Assembly: GCA_022448265.1 (NCBI GenBank)
Contig: JAKVCC010000015.1
Span: 57,375 to 121,374, forward strand
Reading direction: 5' to 3'
Origin: Pirellulales bacterium
GTDB taxonomy: Bacteria > Planctomycetota > Planctomycetia > Pirellulales > Lacipirellulaceae
DNA: 64,000 bases
In this document: positions 41,506-51,767 of the stretch, piece after piece
Layout: each line of letters starts with the position of its first letter
How positions within the stretch are numbered: position 1 is the first letter of the stretch
Notes under the pieces: generated by a model
The model's input: only the letters and a program-made list of their open reading frames with translations
What the model was told of the DNA's origin: nothing
Database searches by the model: none
Made by a program: the position numbers and the translations under genes

Positions 41506-42212
41506 GGCCCAACCAGGGGTGCCTGAGCGGACGTGCATAATCTGCGGCAGAGGCGTCCGTTTTCTAGCTGTAGAGCTAATTACAGCTTGCTTTTTTTCCG
41601 AGAATGCATGTTGTAGCCGAATGCGGCCTAAAAAAGCATTTGCAGCAACGCTATTTACAGCCGAGATTTTCGCGTATTTGATCGCTGTCCCATGTAGGTA
41701 GCGGGTCGATTGGGCTTGCGATGCTTGCGCGTAGCCCGCCGCTTTTTCTTCCATTGCCGCCCGTTGCGATTTTCTTCGTCTTCTTGCACGTCTTGGTCAA
41801 CTCTCGACCTGGCCGTGTAATCCATGACACACGCCTCCACAAACGAGGATTGGTTCACAGGCCGCCCTCGCACTCCAGCGAAGACACAATGGCCTACGAT
41901 ACTCCCGCCCCGAAACTATTTTTAACCTCCTCATCCCATCCGACAAGACTAATTATTATTTTTAGTTGACAATTTTGTAATGTCTGTAATTTTTTCACCA
42001 AGGAACGCGTCATAAAAACAACAGGCAGCGCGAAATAAAATAGCAGGTCGAATGTGCAGTTTTTTTTTGCGCTTTAGGGCCCGTGCCGAGGGTGGAGGAA
42101 GTTGGACCCAGCGGTCGCGAAATGGCCAGGGTTCAGCTGTTCTTTTTAGCCCAGGGCTGGGGACATTGCCCTAAAGAACGAAATAGAGATCTAGGGAGTA
42201 AGCTGAAGCAAA

Positions 42213-42887
42213 CTATTGGTCGGATTCGGGCCGGCTCTCTGAAAAGTCGATTTTATCGAGCGGTTGGACGATGCTTGTCAGCACATTAAAACTGTGCGAT
42301 GTGACGCGCTTAAAATATCGATAGGCCAGCGCGTACGTCGCGTTAAGCTCTCCGCGATCCTCTTCCAAGATGATTTGGGAAATTTGCTTGTCGCAATGGT
42401 CTTCGATCGATTCCGCTACGGCGATGAGATCCTTGGCAGCCTGTTCGTCTTGTTTGTCGAATACTTTCCGACAAGACGACATAAGATTCGAAATGCGATC
42501 CTTCAATTCCACCAGGTCGTCTCGATGCTTTCCAAAGGGTTGCTTGGGCGTCAATTCGGCCAGATCGAAAATATTTTTGGAATAGTCTCCTACCCGCTCC
42601 GCATCCTTGACGACACTCATGAGTACTAGGCATTGTGGAAAAGAACTGGGGCCGTGCACTGTTGTGTGGACCACGATTTCGCGACGGATTTGCTGTTCCG
42701 ACCGGTTGATCCGTTTGTCGGTCTCAAACAGATCCTTGCGGATGATTTCGACGTCGGTGCCACCCAAGAAAGCATTTGCCGCCGCGTCAAACACATGGCG
42801 TCCTGCATCTAACATTTGACCGAATTCAGCCCGCATTCTTTCCAGGCCGCTCTCGGGATCCGAACCACTGGAAAACCATTTGAACAT
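42213..42887 (-). CDS. PhoU-like domain protein
   Basis: 'LVLMSVVKDAERVGDYSKNIFDLAEL' PhoU-type motif; adjacent to Na/Pi transporter. Confidence 0.8.
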   Translation of the reverse strand: MFKWFSSGSDPESGLERMRAEFGQMLDAGRHVFDAAANAFLGGTDVEIIRKDLFETDKRINRSEQQIRREIVVHTTVHGPSSFPQCLVLMSVVKDAERVGDYSKNIFDLAELTPKQPFGKHRDDLVELKDRISNLMSSCRKVFDKQDEQAAKDLIAVAESIEDHCDKQISQIILEEDRGELNATYALAYRYFKRVTSHSFNVLTSIVQPLDKIDFSESRPESDQ

Positions 42888-42897
42888 CGTGTTGGTC

Positions 42898-44043
42898 CTA
42901 CCCGTTGTCGAGGAAACTAAAGATAAATGCTCCCAACGCTGGCAAGAGCACGAAAGCGATCCCAATATAAGCGACGACCCAGAGCCAATTTCGCAGGGCG
43001 GCGTCGGCTAGCGCATTGGCGCAGGCGATAGGAATTGCGCGCATTCGCTTCACGGGGAAAAACATCAGCGTCGCCATTAAATTGAAGTTTAAGTGAACTA
43101 GCGCCACGATCAGGCCGGCCTCGCCAGCGACCAGCGCCGCCATAAGTGCCGTAATCGTGGTGCCAATGTTTGCGCCCATCATAATCGGAAACGCCGATTC
43201 CAGCCGCAAGATCCCTGCGCCGAACATGGGGATCAGAAGCGATGTGGTAATGCTGGAAGATTGCACCGCAGTGGTGATCAGAATTCCAATAAGCAGCCCT
43301 AGTAGGCCGCTACGTCCCAGCACATCGTTCAACATCTTTTCGATATGCTGGGCCATAAGGACCCGCATATTCCTGGTAATGAAAAGGAGTGCCACCACGA
43401 TCAGTACTAAAGCGACAACGAATAATGCTAGTGCCAGCCAGCCGCCATTCAGTCCAACATCTTCCAAAAGATGCTGCAGCCTCTTCGCCACAGACTTGAC
43501 GGCATCCTTCAGTGGGTTTGGGAATTTCCCACCGATTCCGGGTGTGATCCACGTGGCCATCGTCGTTGCTGCACGCTGTAAGAAATTAGTTGCGATCTCC
43601 AGTGGAAACAAAACCAACACGGCCAGGAAATTAAAAAAATCATGGACGGTTGCACCGGCGAACGCGCGACGGAATTCATCTCTCCGAGTGATATGGCCCA
43701 AGGAGACGAGTGTGTTGGTAATTGTCGTGCCTATGTTGGCTCCCATGATCATAGGTACGGCAATTGAGAGAGGTACCTGTCCGGATCCCACAAGGCCCAC
43801 AATCGTAGCGGTGGTTACAGACGAACTTTGCACTAACACGGTTGCTAGAATTCCCACGGCGAGACCTGCGAACGGGCTGGCCACACCTGCGATAAGCTGC
43901 GACGCGCTGTCCCGGCCAATGGTCTTGAACGAAGTGCCCAGTAACTCGATCGCCACGAGAAACAAGAAGAGCAACGAGAGTACGATCAGCAGCCGCAGGT
44001 AAGGTTCCCATGATCGGACAGTACGGGGAGTCAGGCTTGGCAT
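42898..44043 (-). CDS. Na/Pi cotransporter family protein
   Basis: 'VQSSSVTTATIVGLVGSG' and 'VQSSSITTSLLIPMFGAG' inverted-repeat QSSS motifs; 'MIMGANIGTTITNTLVSLG'. Confidence 0.93.
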   Translation of the reverse strand: MPSLTPRTVRSWEPYLRLLIVLSLLFLFLVAIELLGTSFKTIGRDSASQLIAGVASPFAGLAVGILATVLVQSSSVTTATIVGLVGSGQVPLSIAVPMIMGANIGTTITNTLVSLGHITRRDEFRRAFAGATVHDFFNFLAVLVLFPLEIATNFLQRAATTMATWITPGIGGKFPNPLKDAVKSVAKRLQHLLEDVGLNGGWLALALFVVALVLIVVALLFITRNMRVLMAQHIEKMLNDVLGRSGLLGLLIGILITTAVQSSSITTSLLIPMFGAGILRLESAFPIMMGANIGTTITALMAALVAGEAGLIVALVHLNFNLMATLMFFPVKRMRAIPIACANALADAALRNWLWVVAYIGIAFVLLPALGAFIFSFLDNG

Positions 44044-44245
44044 TTCAGCGTGCGTGTTTCTGTTAAGATCAAAATTTTCCGGTAAGTCACCAGGATTTAG
44101 CGAGAGCTGTTCGGCTTTTGTGCCTAGAGAGTGCTACGTGAAGGCTCAATAGGTGATTCCCACCTCCCCAAATTTGCGGGTCATTCTAGTGGAGCGGGTG
44201 CTGCTGGCAATGCCTGCCCCTTCAGATTTTCAAATTTTTTTTCTG

Positions 44246-44320
44246 CCATCCTGTGGACCCTTGTGCAGCCCCATCCTGTGGACCCTTGTGCAGCCCCATC
44301 CTGTGGACCCTTGTGCAGCC
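44246..44320. repeat. perfect tandem repeat, 3 x 25 bp
   Basis: CCATCCTGTGGACCCTTGTGCAGCC three times in succession. Confidence 0.97.
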
Positions 44321-44497
44321 AGTGAGCCACTTCTACAACCATTGTTTTCCTCGGGGAGGTAGCGAGTTTGGAGGTGCAGGGGTTTGTTCGAAGTGGGGGG
44401 ATTAATAGGGCCTGTTTCTAGACCCGGCTGTGGGACGAAGATGTACGCGAAGCATGCCAGCGCCTGAAAATTCCGAAATGGGCTGCAGACCGCTGGG

Positions 44498-45607
44498 CTA
44501 CAAGTCCAGCTCGTCGAGTGAATCTATCAGGCGATCGAGGGCGTCTTTAGGCCCGGAATCGTCGCTCGCCACCGTGTGGCGTTTGGGTATGCCCACCTCC
44601 ATGCCCACTGTTTCGCGACCGGCGAGGAGAAGCTGCTCGTCACGCTCGCGGGCAGCAACTTCCACGGCACTCGCGGCGCCCGGAGTACCCGGGTCTGGGG
44701 CCCCAAAGAGTTGCGAGAGATCAATTTTCAGATTGCCCGCCACCTCCGGGCTGCCGGCTATGGTGGGCGTTTTGTGTTGCGGAAAGATAATCGCATTTTC
44801 TGGGCAAACGCGGCTGCAAGCCGGGCAGCCTTGGCGGCAATTATCGGGCTGCTCGACAAGAATTGTCTCCTGCGCATCGATGCCATACACACCAAACAGA
44901 CAAAAATCGATGCACTCCAAGCAGTTCGTACATCGCCCCAGGTCGATGACCGGATACCATCGGCGAGCCGCCTCTTCGTCGATCACGGTGGGAGAGGAGG
45001 CGTTCGGCTCCCGAGGCAGGGGATCCGGGACGCCGCTCTCGACTTGGCGCTCCTCACTTTCCAGATACCGCTGCATTTGTTCGGGCTTTGGATTGCCTCC
45101 GATCCATTGCGCGAGTTCCACCGTCGGCGTCTGTAACTCACCAGCAATGCGTTTAATCTCGTCCCCATAGACGGCCGCGTCGTCATAGGCGCGAAGATCC
45201 AAGCAGTAGATGCGCCGCGGCGGCAAGCCGATTTGATCCAGGACGCGCGCCTTACCCTCGTCCTCGGATTCCTCTTTTGGCTCGTCTTCAATTGGCTCTT
45301 CAGCTTCGTCACTCTCACCCAAGGATCGCAGTAGGGTGGTTCCCTCTTGCCCGAGGATATTGTTGCGGTGCAGCACCCAACGTGCGGCTCGTGGAAAAAG
45401 CCAACTGCATACCACCAAGTCGCCTGAGATTCCCGACATGCAAAGCATCCCGGTACCATCGGCTGCCAGATCGTAAAGATGTGCGACTACCGTTAGGTCC
45501 ACCCCCGGTACGCCGAGTAGATCCGCTACGACCTGTTCTTCCAGGGCGCGCTTCTTAGGATTCGAACTGCGGCTTTGCGAAACGACAACGGAAAGACGGT
45601 GGGACAT
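44498..45607 (-). CDS. ferredoxin family 4Fe-4S protein
   Basis: 'CTNCLECIDFCLFGVYGI' and 'CRQGCPACSRVCPENAIIFP' cysteine clusters. Confidence 0.8.
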   Translation of the reverse strand: MSHRLSVVVSQSRSSNPKKRALEEQVVADLLGVPGVDLTVVAHLYDLAADGTGMLCMSGISGDLVVCSWLFPRAARWVLHRNNILGQEGTTLLRSLGESDEAEEPIEDEPKEESEDEGKARVLDQIGLPPRRIYCLDLRAYDDAAVYGDEIKRIAGELQTPTVELAQWIGGNPKPEQMQRYLESEERQVESGVPDPLPREPNASSPTVIDEEAARRWYPVIDLGRCTNCLECIDFCLFGVYGIDAQETILVEQPDNCRQGCPACSRVCPENAIIFPQHKTPTIAGSPEVAGNLKIDLSQLFGAPDPGTPGAASAVEVAARERDEQLLLAGRETVGMEVGIPKRHTVASDDSGPKDALDRLIDSLDELDL

Positions 45608-45901
45608 GGAGTATCAGAAAAATCGGAGTCGGTATGGGGGCGTAACGATCGCCATGGTCAGAATCATTCGTCTGAGTTATTGTCTGAATTCTGCGGGCGA
45701 AATGCAAGTATGCTATCGATTATGGCGAGGCAAACAGACCCGCGCCACCGCTGGCAAGAGGCAGTCTTCTGGCAGAATACCAATGGGGGTGATGGCGCAG
45801 TGGCAGTGCAAAGGTCTATGACGAGAACCCGTTTCAAAACCATCGGTCGGCGACAAGATTCCCGACAATTGTGGCTCCAAACCTGGGGTTTGAAAATGGT
45901 T

Positions 45902-46360
45902 TTACTTGTTCATCTGTCCCTTGATGGTGCGCTGGGTGACTTCCCAAACGGCTCCCAGGTGCTCTAAGTACTCGCCAGGCGAGAGTAACTCGTTGCCTTT
46001 ACCTTCGATTTCGAAGAGCCATCCCGCGCCGTACTTATCGACGTTGATTGCCGATGGATCCTTGAGCAGTAATTCGTTAATTGCTGTCAAGGTGCCGGGC
46101 AGGGGCGCGTAAAGGGAGGCTTCGGCTTTTTGACTCTCAATTTGGCCAATCTCCTGTCGGGCCGACAGCGACCGGCCTACAGTCACATCCCAGTCAAGAA
46201 AATAAACGTCTTGCAAAAGCCGCACCGCATAGGCCGCAAATCCACAACGGTAGCAACCAGTGCCCTGAAGCTGTGCCCACATGTGATTGCGCGCGTATTG
46301 TCGATCGGTGGGAAATACGGCTTCGTATTCGCCCATCATGAAAGTTAGGGTGTCCGCCAT
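45902..46360 (-). CDS. glycine cleavage system H-like lipoyl-domain protein (atypical)
   Basis: 'IGQIESQKAEASLYAPLPGTLTAINELLLKDPSAINVDKYGAGWLFEIE' with candidate lipoyl lysine in ESQKAEA; 'YARNHMWAQL' parallels GcvH 'EHEWV'. Confidence 0.8.
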   Translation of the reverse strand: MADTLTFMMGEYEAVFPTDRQYARNHMWAQLQGTGCYRCGFAAYAVRLLQDVYFLDWDVTVGRSLSARQEIGQIESQKAEASLYAPLPGTLTAINELLLKDPSAINVDKYGAGWLFEIEGKGNELLSPGEYLEHLGAVWEVTQRTIKGQMNK

Positions 46361-46363
46361 TGC

Positions 46364-47665
46364 TCACGTATACCGTACATCCCGGTGTTCAGGTTCAAAG
46401 AATGCAGGCAGTAAGCCGTCGGCCTGCAACAGGCCATTCCGCGTTAGCTCAACACGACCTGTGCCCAGGGTGACAAGTCCGTTGCGCTCGTAATCGGTCC
46501 AGATCGCACTCCAGTGGTCGAGGATATCGATACCAAACTTTTCTTGAAAGTAGGATGTCTCCAGATAGCCCCGTTTGAGTTGTAAAATCAGTTCGCGAAT
46601 CAATCGTTGGTGGGCAGTGGGACGAAAGGCCCTGTTGAGGGGCAACGCGCCGTTTTCCAGTGTCCCGCAATAGTCCGCCCATTCAGTCTTGTTTTGGTAG
46701 TGGACGCCCGAGACGTGACCGAAACTGGCAATGCCCGTCGCCAATAGATCACTGCCGCGCCAGAGATTGTCGCGGTAGCTGAAGTTTACTGCGGTGGGAT
46801 CTTTGACCAGCGTATACGCGCTAGAAATCGCATAGCCGGCCTGAATAAGTTGGTCGAACGCATAACCGACCCAAGCCCGCTTTTGTGGCCAGTCCGCGAC
46901 GGGTGTCTCAATTTTTTCCCCCAAAATGTCTTGGGAATAAACTGTGTTGAAGGGTAGCTCCATCTGGTAGATCGTTACGCTATCCGGCGCCAGGTTGAGA
47001 GTTTGACGAACCGTTTCGCGCCAGGAACTATCCGAGTCGCCGACCATGCCGGCGATCAGGTCGATGTTCACATTCTGAAATCCGGCTGCTTGAATCCAGG
47101 GCCAGGATCTGAAGATTTCCATTGATTCATGGGCTCGCCCATTCTCGCGCAGAATTATATCGTCGAAATGTTCAACACCCAAACTCAGTCGTGTTACGCC
47201 CAATTGGCGGAGCGTGTGAACCTTTGCTTCGCTCAGTGTGCCAGGCTCACACTCGAAGGTGACTTCCTCCGCCTCGTCGAAGCTGATGTGTGTCTGCAGT
47301 CGATCGACGAGCCGGGTCAATTGCTTCGCGCTGAGGAAAGACGGCGTCCCGCCACCAAAATAGACAAATCGAAACGGCCTGTCGCCCATCACCGGCAAGC
47401 GGCTGACTAGTTCAATTTCTCGCGACAATGCCGACAGATAGCGTTCCACTTCCGGCGCATTCTTGTCGGTAAAAACCTTGAAATAGCAAAACTTGCACCG
47501 TTTGCGACAAAAAGGGATATGCAGGTAGAGGCCCAGCGGTACGTTCGGCGCCGGCCCGTCGAGCGCATCGCGGGCCGTGTTCACCTGGTCGGCTGACCAC
47601 TGCGAAAAAGGCGGATAGTTACTAACGAAGTAGCTGCCAACCTGGGTCTTGGTGGAATCAGGCAT
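46364..47665 (-). CDS. HemW-like radical SAM protein (coproporphyrinogen III oxidase family)
   Basis: 'GLYLHIPFCRKRCKFCYFKVFTDKN', 'FVYFGGGTPSFLS', 'FECEPGTLSEAKVHTLRQLGVTRLSLGVEHFDD'. Confidence 0.88.
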   Translation of the reverse strand: MPDSTKTQVGSYFVSNYPPFSQWSADQVNTARDALDGPAPNVPLGLYLHIPFCRKRCKFCYFKVFTDKNAPEVERYLSALSREIELVSRLPVMGDRPFRFVYFGGGTPSFLSAKQLTRLVDRLQTHISFDEAEEVTFECEPGTLSEAKVHTLRQLGVTRLSLGVEHFDDIILRENGRAHESMEIFRSWPWIQAAGFQNVNIDLIAGMVGDSDSSWRETVRQTLNLAPDSVTIYQMELPFNTVYSQDILGEKIETPVADWPQKRAWVGYAFDQLIQAGYAISSAYTLVKDPTAVNFSYRDNLWRGSDLLATGIASFGHVSGVHYQNKTEWADYCGTLENGALPLNRAFRPTAHQRLIRELILQLKRGYLETSYFQEKFGIDILDHWSAIWTDYERNGLVTLGTGRVELTRNGLLQADGLLPAFFEPEHRDVRYT

Positions 47666-47780
47666 TTTCGATGTGACTATCGTGTGATTCAGAGAGGAAG
47701 TTTCACGGCGTGCGCATCGGGGCGCGGGTTTTCCGGACCGCAACGCGCCTCATAACTTGTGCCTGGCAACGCAGGCATCG

Positions 47781-48932
47781 CTATTCAAAACAATAAAGGG
47801 TCCCATCCGTATTTCCGAGCACCAGGCAGCCATCGGCAATCGCGGGGGAGGCCTGGAATTTTCCGCCTACGGTGGTCTGCCACCTTTCTTCGCCATTCGA
47901 GACATCGACCGCAAAGATGCGACCGCGCGTGGTCGCAAACAGTACCAGATTGCCTGAAATGACCGGGGCGTTGCCAACACGGCTACGTACGGGAAATGTC
48001 CATCGCGGCTCGCCTGTCGCGCGGTCCAGGGCAACGACCCGTTTGCTCTGACCACCATAGACAACGAAGTGTGTGTTGACTGCTGCAGCTGAGCTAATAG
48101 GTTGCCCTTGCTTGGAGTCGTGGTGCTGCCACACGATTTCCATGGGGCTGCAGGCAATCGCGTAGAACGTACCTGCTTGGGTGCCGAAGAACAGGTTGTT
48201 GCTCAGCGCTGCCGGTGTGCAGCCGGTGGGGCCGTCGATGTCGATGCCTTCGACCTCTTGATTTGTTGCGAAATCCACTGCGTGCAATCGTTGGTCGCAG
48301 CCTGCCAAAAAGATCCGCCCGTCGACCACCGTTGGCCAACAGCGCAGTGGGGCTTCAATTTGAAATCGCCATTGCCGCTCACCGGTCTGGGCGTCGAGGG
48401 CCAACAGTTCACCCGATTCGGTCGTCACCAACAGCTTCCCCTCGTGCAGATTGGGAGCGGCGTACAAATCGGAATCAGTCGCAAGCGACCAAATTTCTGC
48501 GCCCGTATCAGCGCGCAAAGCTCGCACAACACCATTGATATCGCCGATATAAATTACGCCGTCTGCCACGGCGGCCGCCGTGGCAAATCCTGCATCTGGG
48601 AAACATTGCTTCCACACTAATTTGCCATCGGCCAGACGCACTGCGTGTAGTGTACCATCTAAGTCACCGATATAAACGAGGCCTCCCACGATGACGGCGG
48701 TGGCCTCCCAGCCGCTGTCAGCGACAGCGTATTCCCAGCGCAGCCGAAGCTTCTGTGACACCACCGTAGTTGCCACGCCTGTCGCTAGGCCATTTCCACG
48801 AACCAACGGCCAATCGGCCTGTACTCGAGCGGAAAGCGGCAGCCAAGAGATTGCCAACAAAGCCAGCGCAAGCTTTCGATAGAATGCGTGGCTAGGCATC
48901 GGCCATGTGGAGATCCTAATATGCAGATTCAT
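47781..48932 (-). CDS. PQQ-binding-like beta-propeller repeat protein
   Basis: Repeated 'VYIGDLDGTLHAVRLADGKLVWKQ', 'IYIGDINGVVRALRADTGAEIWS'; signal-peptide-like N-terminus. Confidence 0.88.
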   Translation of the reverse strand: MNLHIRISTWPMPSHAFYRKLALALLAISWLPLSARVQADWPLVRGNGLATGVATTVVSQKLRLRWEYAVADSGWEATAVIVGGLVYIGDLDGTLHAVRLADGKLVWKQCFPDAGFATAAAVADGVIYIGDINGVVRALRADTGAEIWSLATDSDLYAAPNLHEGKLLVTTESGELLALDAQTGERQWRFQIEAPLRCWPTVVDGRIFLAGCDQRLHAVDFATNQEVEGIDIDGPTGCTPAALSNNLFFGTQAGTFYAIACSPMEIVWQHHDSKQGQPISSAAAVNTHFVVYGGQSKRVVALDRATGEPRWTFPVRSRVGNAPVISGNLVLFATTRGRIFAVDVSNGEERWQTTVGGKFQASPAIADGCLVLGNTDGTLYCFE

Positions 48933-50052
48933 ACAGGCCCAATAGTTCGGTGCTCGTGACGGCAATCGGATTGAACGAGGCAGTCCATTGGGAGGCCGCA
49001 TCGGAGGCCAGCTGGGGCAAATGGTCGTGTTCAACCCCGCATTGCTTAAGTGTAGCAGCCAGCCCGGCCGTGGAGGCGACTCTTTGAAGAAAATCGGCCA
49101 AAGCCTCCGCCCCCCCTGCTGGACAATTAGGCTCCCCATCGGTGGACAATAGCAATTCTCGATACCATGAATCACATTTCACGCCATTCAGTCGCACTAC
49201 GTGGGGCAGCATCAGTGCGACTGCTTCTCCGTGGGCGATGCCGTAGGCGGCCGTAAGTGGATTGGCCAGCGCGTGGGCAGCCCCTAACATAGAGTTTTCG
49301 ATTGCCAGCCCAGCCAGACAGGCTCCCAACTGCATTTGACCGCGCACAGCAAGGTCGTGCGGCTCCCTGAGGAGGCCCAGAAAATTTGGCGCAAGCCGCT
49401 GCCATGCTTCGCGGCTAAACCGGCAGGACTGCTCGTTCCGTTTGGTACTGACATAGGTCTCGACCACGTGTGATAAAGCATCGAATCCGGAAAGGGCGGC
49501 CACACGCGGTGGCTGGGTCAGGGTTAGTTCCGGGTCCAGAATCGCGATGCGCGGCGTGGCCCGGCGGTCTCCACACGCCATTTTCACACCTGTCTGGGCA
49601 TCGGAAATAAGCGCGAACGATTGGACTTCGCTGCCAGTTCCAGCCGTCGTCGGCACCCCGATCATCGGTAGTAGAGGCCCGGTAGCCTTTTCAGTGCCCC
49701 AATAATCTTGCATCCGGCCGCCGCAGGCGTACAAAAAATTGATTCCCTTGGCGCAGTCCATCGCACTTCCGCCACCCAGTCCCACAATCAGGTCGGGTCG
49801 AAATGCATCGGCAGCCCGAAGCCCCGCGTCTACGTGTTGGGTGGTTGGGTTTTCTGAGACATCTTCAAAGAGCTGCACCTCCAGATCGGCCTGACGGAGC
49901 GCGTCGAGTCCGTGCTGCGCATGTCCGGCGGCGACGATTCCCGGATCGCTGACCATCAGCACGCGCTTCGCCTCGAGTTCGCGGGAAAACATTCCGAGGG
50001 ATCGAATTTGGCCGGGGCCAAATTCGACGCGAGTTGGAGAATTGGACATGTT
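48916..50052 (-). CDS. iron-containing alcohol dehydrogenase
   Basis: 'DLIVGLGGGSAMDCAKGINFL', 'IGVPTTAGTGSEVQSFALI', 'GAAHALANPLTAAYGIAHGEAVALMLPHVV'. Confidence 0.93.
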   Translation of the reverse strand, partial: NMSNSPTRVEFGPGQIRSLGMFSRELEAKRVLMVSDPGIVAAGHAQHGLDALRQADLEVQLFEDVSENPTTQHVDAGLRAADAFRPDLIVGLGGGSAMDCAKGINFLYACGGRMQDYWGTEKATGPLLPMIGVPTTAGTGSEVQSFALISDAQTGVKMACGDRRATPRIAILDPELTLTQPPRVAALSGFDALSHVVETYVSTKRNEQSCRFSREAWQRLAPNFLGLLREPHDLAVRGQMQLGACLAGLAIENSMLGAAHALANPLTAAYGIAHGEAVALMLPHVVRLNGVKCDSWYRELLLSTDGEPNCPAGGAEALADFLQRVASTAGLAATLKQCGVEHDHLPQLASDAASQWTASFNPIAVTSTELLGLYESAY

Positions 50053-50157
50053 GGAGTCGTCTGGCGGCAGGGTACTGAGGGGGTAGGTCCAAGTTTTCAG
50101 TTTGCGCATACGGCCAAAAAAACTGCTTGGCTGAAAATCAGGCCAGATCCCAATCTC

Positions 50158-51597
50158 CTAATCTGGGTGGGAGTTGGTGTTTTGAATTTGCAGCGCTCGG
50201 CTGCGATAAAGGAACTCAATCAAATTGCCTTCGTGCGGCTGCAGCCAGTCGAGCTGAGGCGTCGGAATGGGGCCGAGGTTTAAGCGATCGATATTTTTGG
50301 CTGCAATGAGCTGGCGCTGGAACTGTTTGTCTTCTGTGACAGCTGTGCATACGAGCGTCGATTCCATCGTCGGCAACATGTCTTCCTGAGGGCACTCGAC
50401 AACATTGACCATGGGGAACATATACTCATTATTTCGCGATGCCGATTCTTGAGACGCATGATGCAGCACAACCGGTCGCAGGTAGGCGACCGGTGGAGCG
50501 CTGACCAACCTAGCGCCATAGGCCTGCGTCATGTCAGTAACGAGTGGGTGCTTTGCGTCGCGCTCGACGACACTGTAGATCGCTTCAGCAGCTCCCGCGG
50601 TTGTCAACGCTGCTAGGCCGGCATCCGGGTCGTCTGGTGGAAGCACTTCGATCGGCCCCAACTGCTCTGCCAGGGCCATCGCGATTTCTTTCGCATGCCG
50701 CGACGCGTAGATGCTGCTGCAATTCACGCAACTGCGGCCGCCATTGCGGAACACGCTATCGACCATCATATCCGTGTGTCGCTCCCAGTTATCCACGCAG
50801 TCGTCGCCAAACACGATCTTACTATTGCCGGGGCCGTGGACCTGCACTCGGGGATTGCCGCTGTATTGCTCCGTCGTCTGTGGCCCGCCAAAGATCATGC
50901 TGCGATTACAACTGGAGAGAATCGCGCTCCCTATGTCGGCCCCCGACCCGGGATACAAACAAAAAGCTTCTTTTGGAATGCCCGCCTCGACCATGGCAGC
51001 GAACACGCGGTACGGCGTCCACGGCTCGCTGCTTCCGGGCTTGAGGACAAGGCCAATTTGCAACGCGATGACCGGAAGCCACAACGTGTGCACACCGGGC
51101 GAATTGTTAGGGAGTACCGCGCCTAGCGCGTCGCACTGGGATTGATAACTGACCGTCACGCCTCGGCCTTCATCACCATAACCTAGCGAGAGGATGTTTA
51201 AGTCAAGTCCCCGCGTGAGGCAACTGATAATTTTGTCGATATTTTGTAGGACGTAAGCGTTCTTGGCGAGATTGGCTCGGCACATGGACGTGGGCATGCC
51301 CGTCGTTGCTGACTGCTGTGCAATAAACGCGTCCGGCGACTGACAAGAATCACCCACTGATAGTGAGCTGCTTTCCAACAATGCACCGGCCGCCTTGCAC
51401 CTGGCTATCAAGTCGGCAGGCGATATCTCCTGAAGGAGTTTCCGCGCATGACCGGCCTTTTTCGCGTCGCGACGAACGATTCCCGCGCCCACCGCGTGTA
51501 GCCGTGCGACCGGCTCGCCCGTGTGGAAGTGGTTGATCGAGTCCACTTCGAGTGACTCATAGGGTTCGCCCCAGCGGATGGCGGGTAAGGTGATCAT
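50158..51597 (-). CDS. aldehyde dehydrogenase family / acyl-CoA reductase-like protein
   Basis: 'VVLPNNSPGVHTLWLPVIALQIGLVLKPGSSEPWTPYRVFAAMVEAGIPKEAFCLYPG', 'FRNGGRSCVNCSSIYA'. Confidence 0.85.
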   Translation of the reverse strand: MITLPAIRWGEPYESLEVDSINHFHTGEPVARLHAVGAGIVRRDAKKAGHARKLLQEISPADLIARCKAAGALLESSSLSVGDSCQSPDAFIAQQSATTGMPTSMCRANLAKNAYVLQNIDKIISCLTRGLDLNILSLGYGDEGRGVTVSYQSQCDALGAVLPNNSPGVHTLWLPVIALQIGLVLKPGSSEPWTPYRVFAAMVEAGIPKEAFCLYPGSGADIGSAILSSCNRSMIFGGPQTTEQYSGNPRVQVHGPGNSKIVFGDDCVDNWERHTDMMVDSVFRNGGRSCVNCSSIYASRHAKEIAMALAEQLGPIEVLPPDDPDAGLAALTTAGAAEAIYSVVERDAKHPLVTDMTQAYGARLVSAPPVAYLRPVVLHHASQESASRNNEYMFPMVNVVECPQEDMLPTMESTLVCTAVTEDKQFQRQLIAAKNIDRLNLGPIPTPQLDWLQPHEGNLIEFLYRSRALQIQNTNSHPD

Positions 51598-51767
51598 GGG
51601 GGAGCTGCGGGTTGCGAGTTTCTAGAATCGCTTGCGGTTGTCGCGTGAGGGCTTTTGAGGCGTTAGCGCGGGCATGATAAACAGACCCCAGCGCCAGTTT
51701 CAAAACCCGGTTTTGGGGCCACAATTCACGCCGATTTTGCCACCGATTGTTTTTTTGTAATGGGGGG

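Noticed and set aside
41473-41873. Short basic ORFs on both strands in the gap upstream of mnmG
   Set aside because: Mutually overlapping, no family features; left as non-coding
44246-44320. Possible CRISPR array
   Set aside because: Repeat units are directly adjacent with no spacers and no cas genes nearby; a simple tandem repeat
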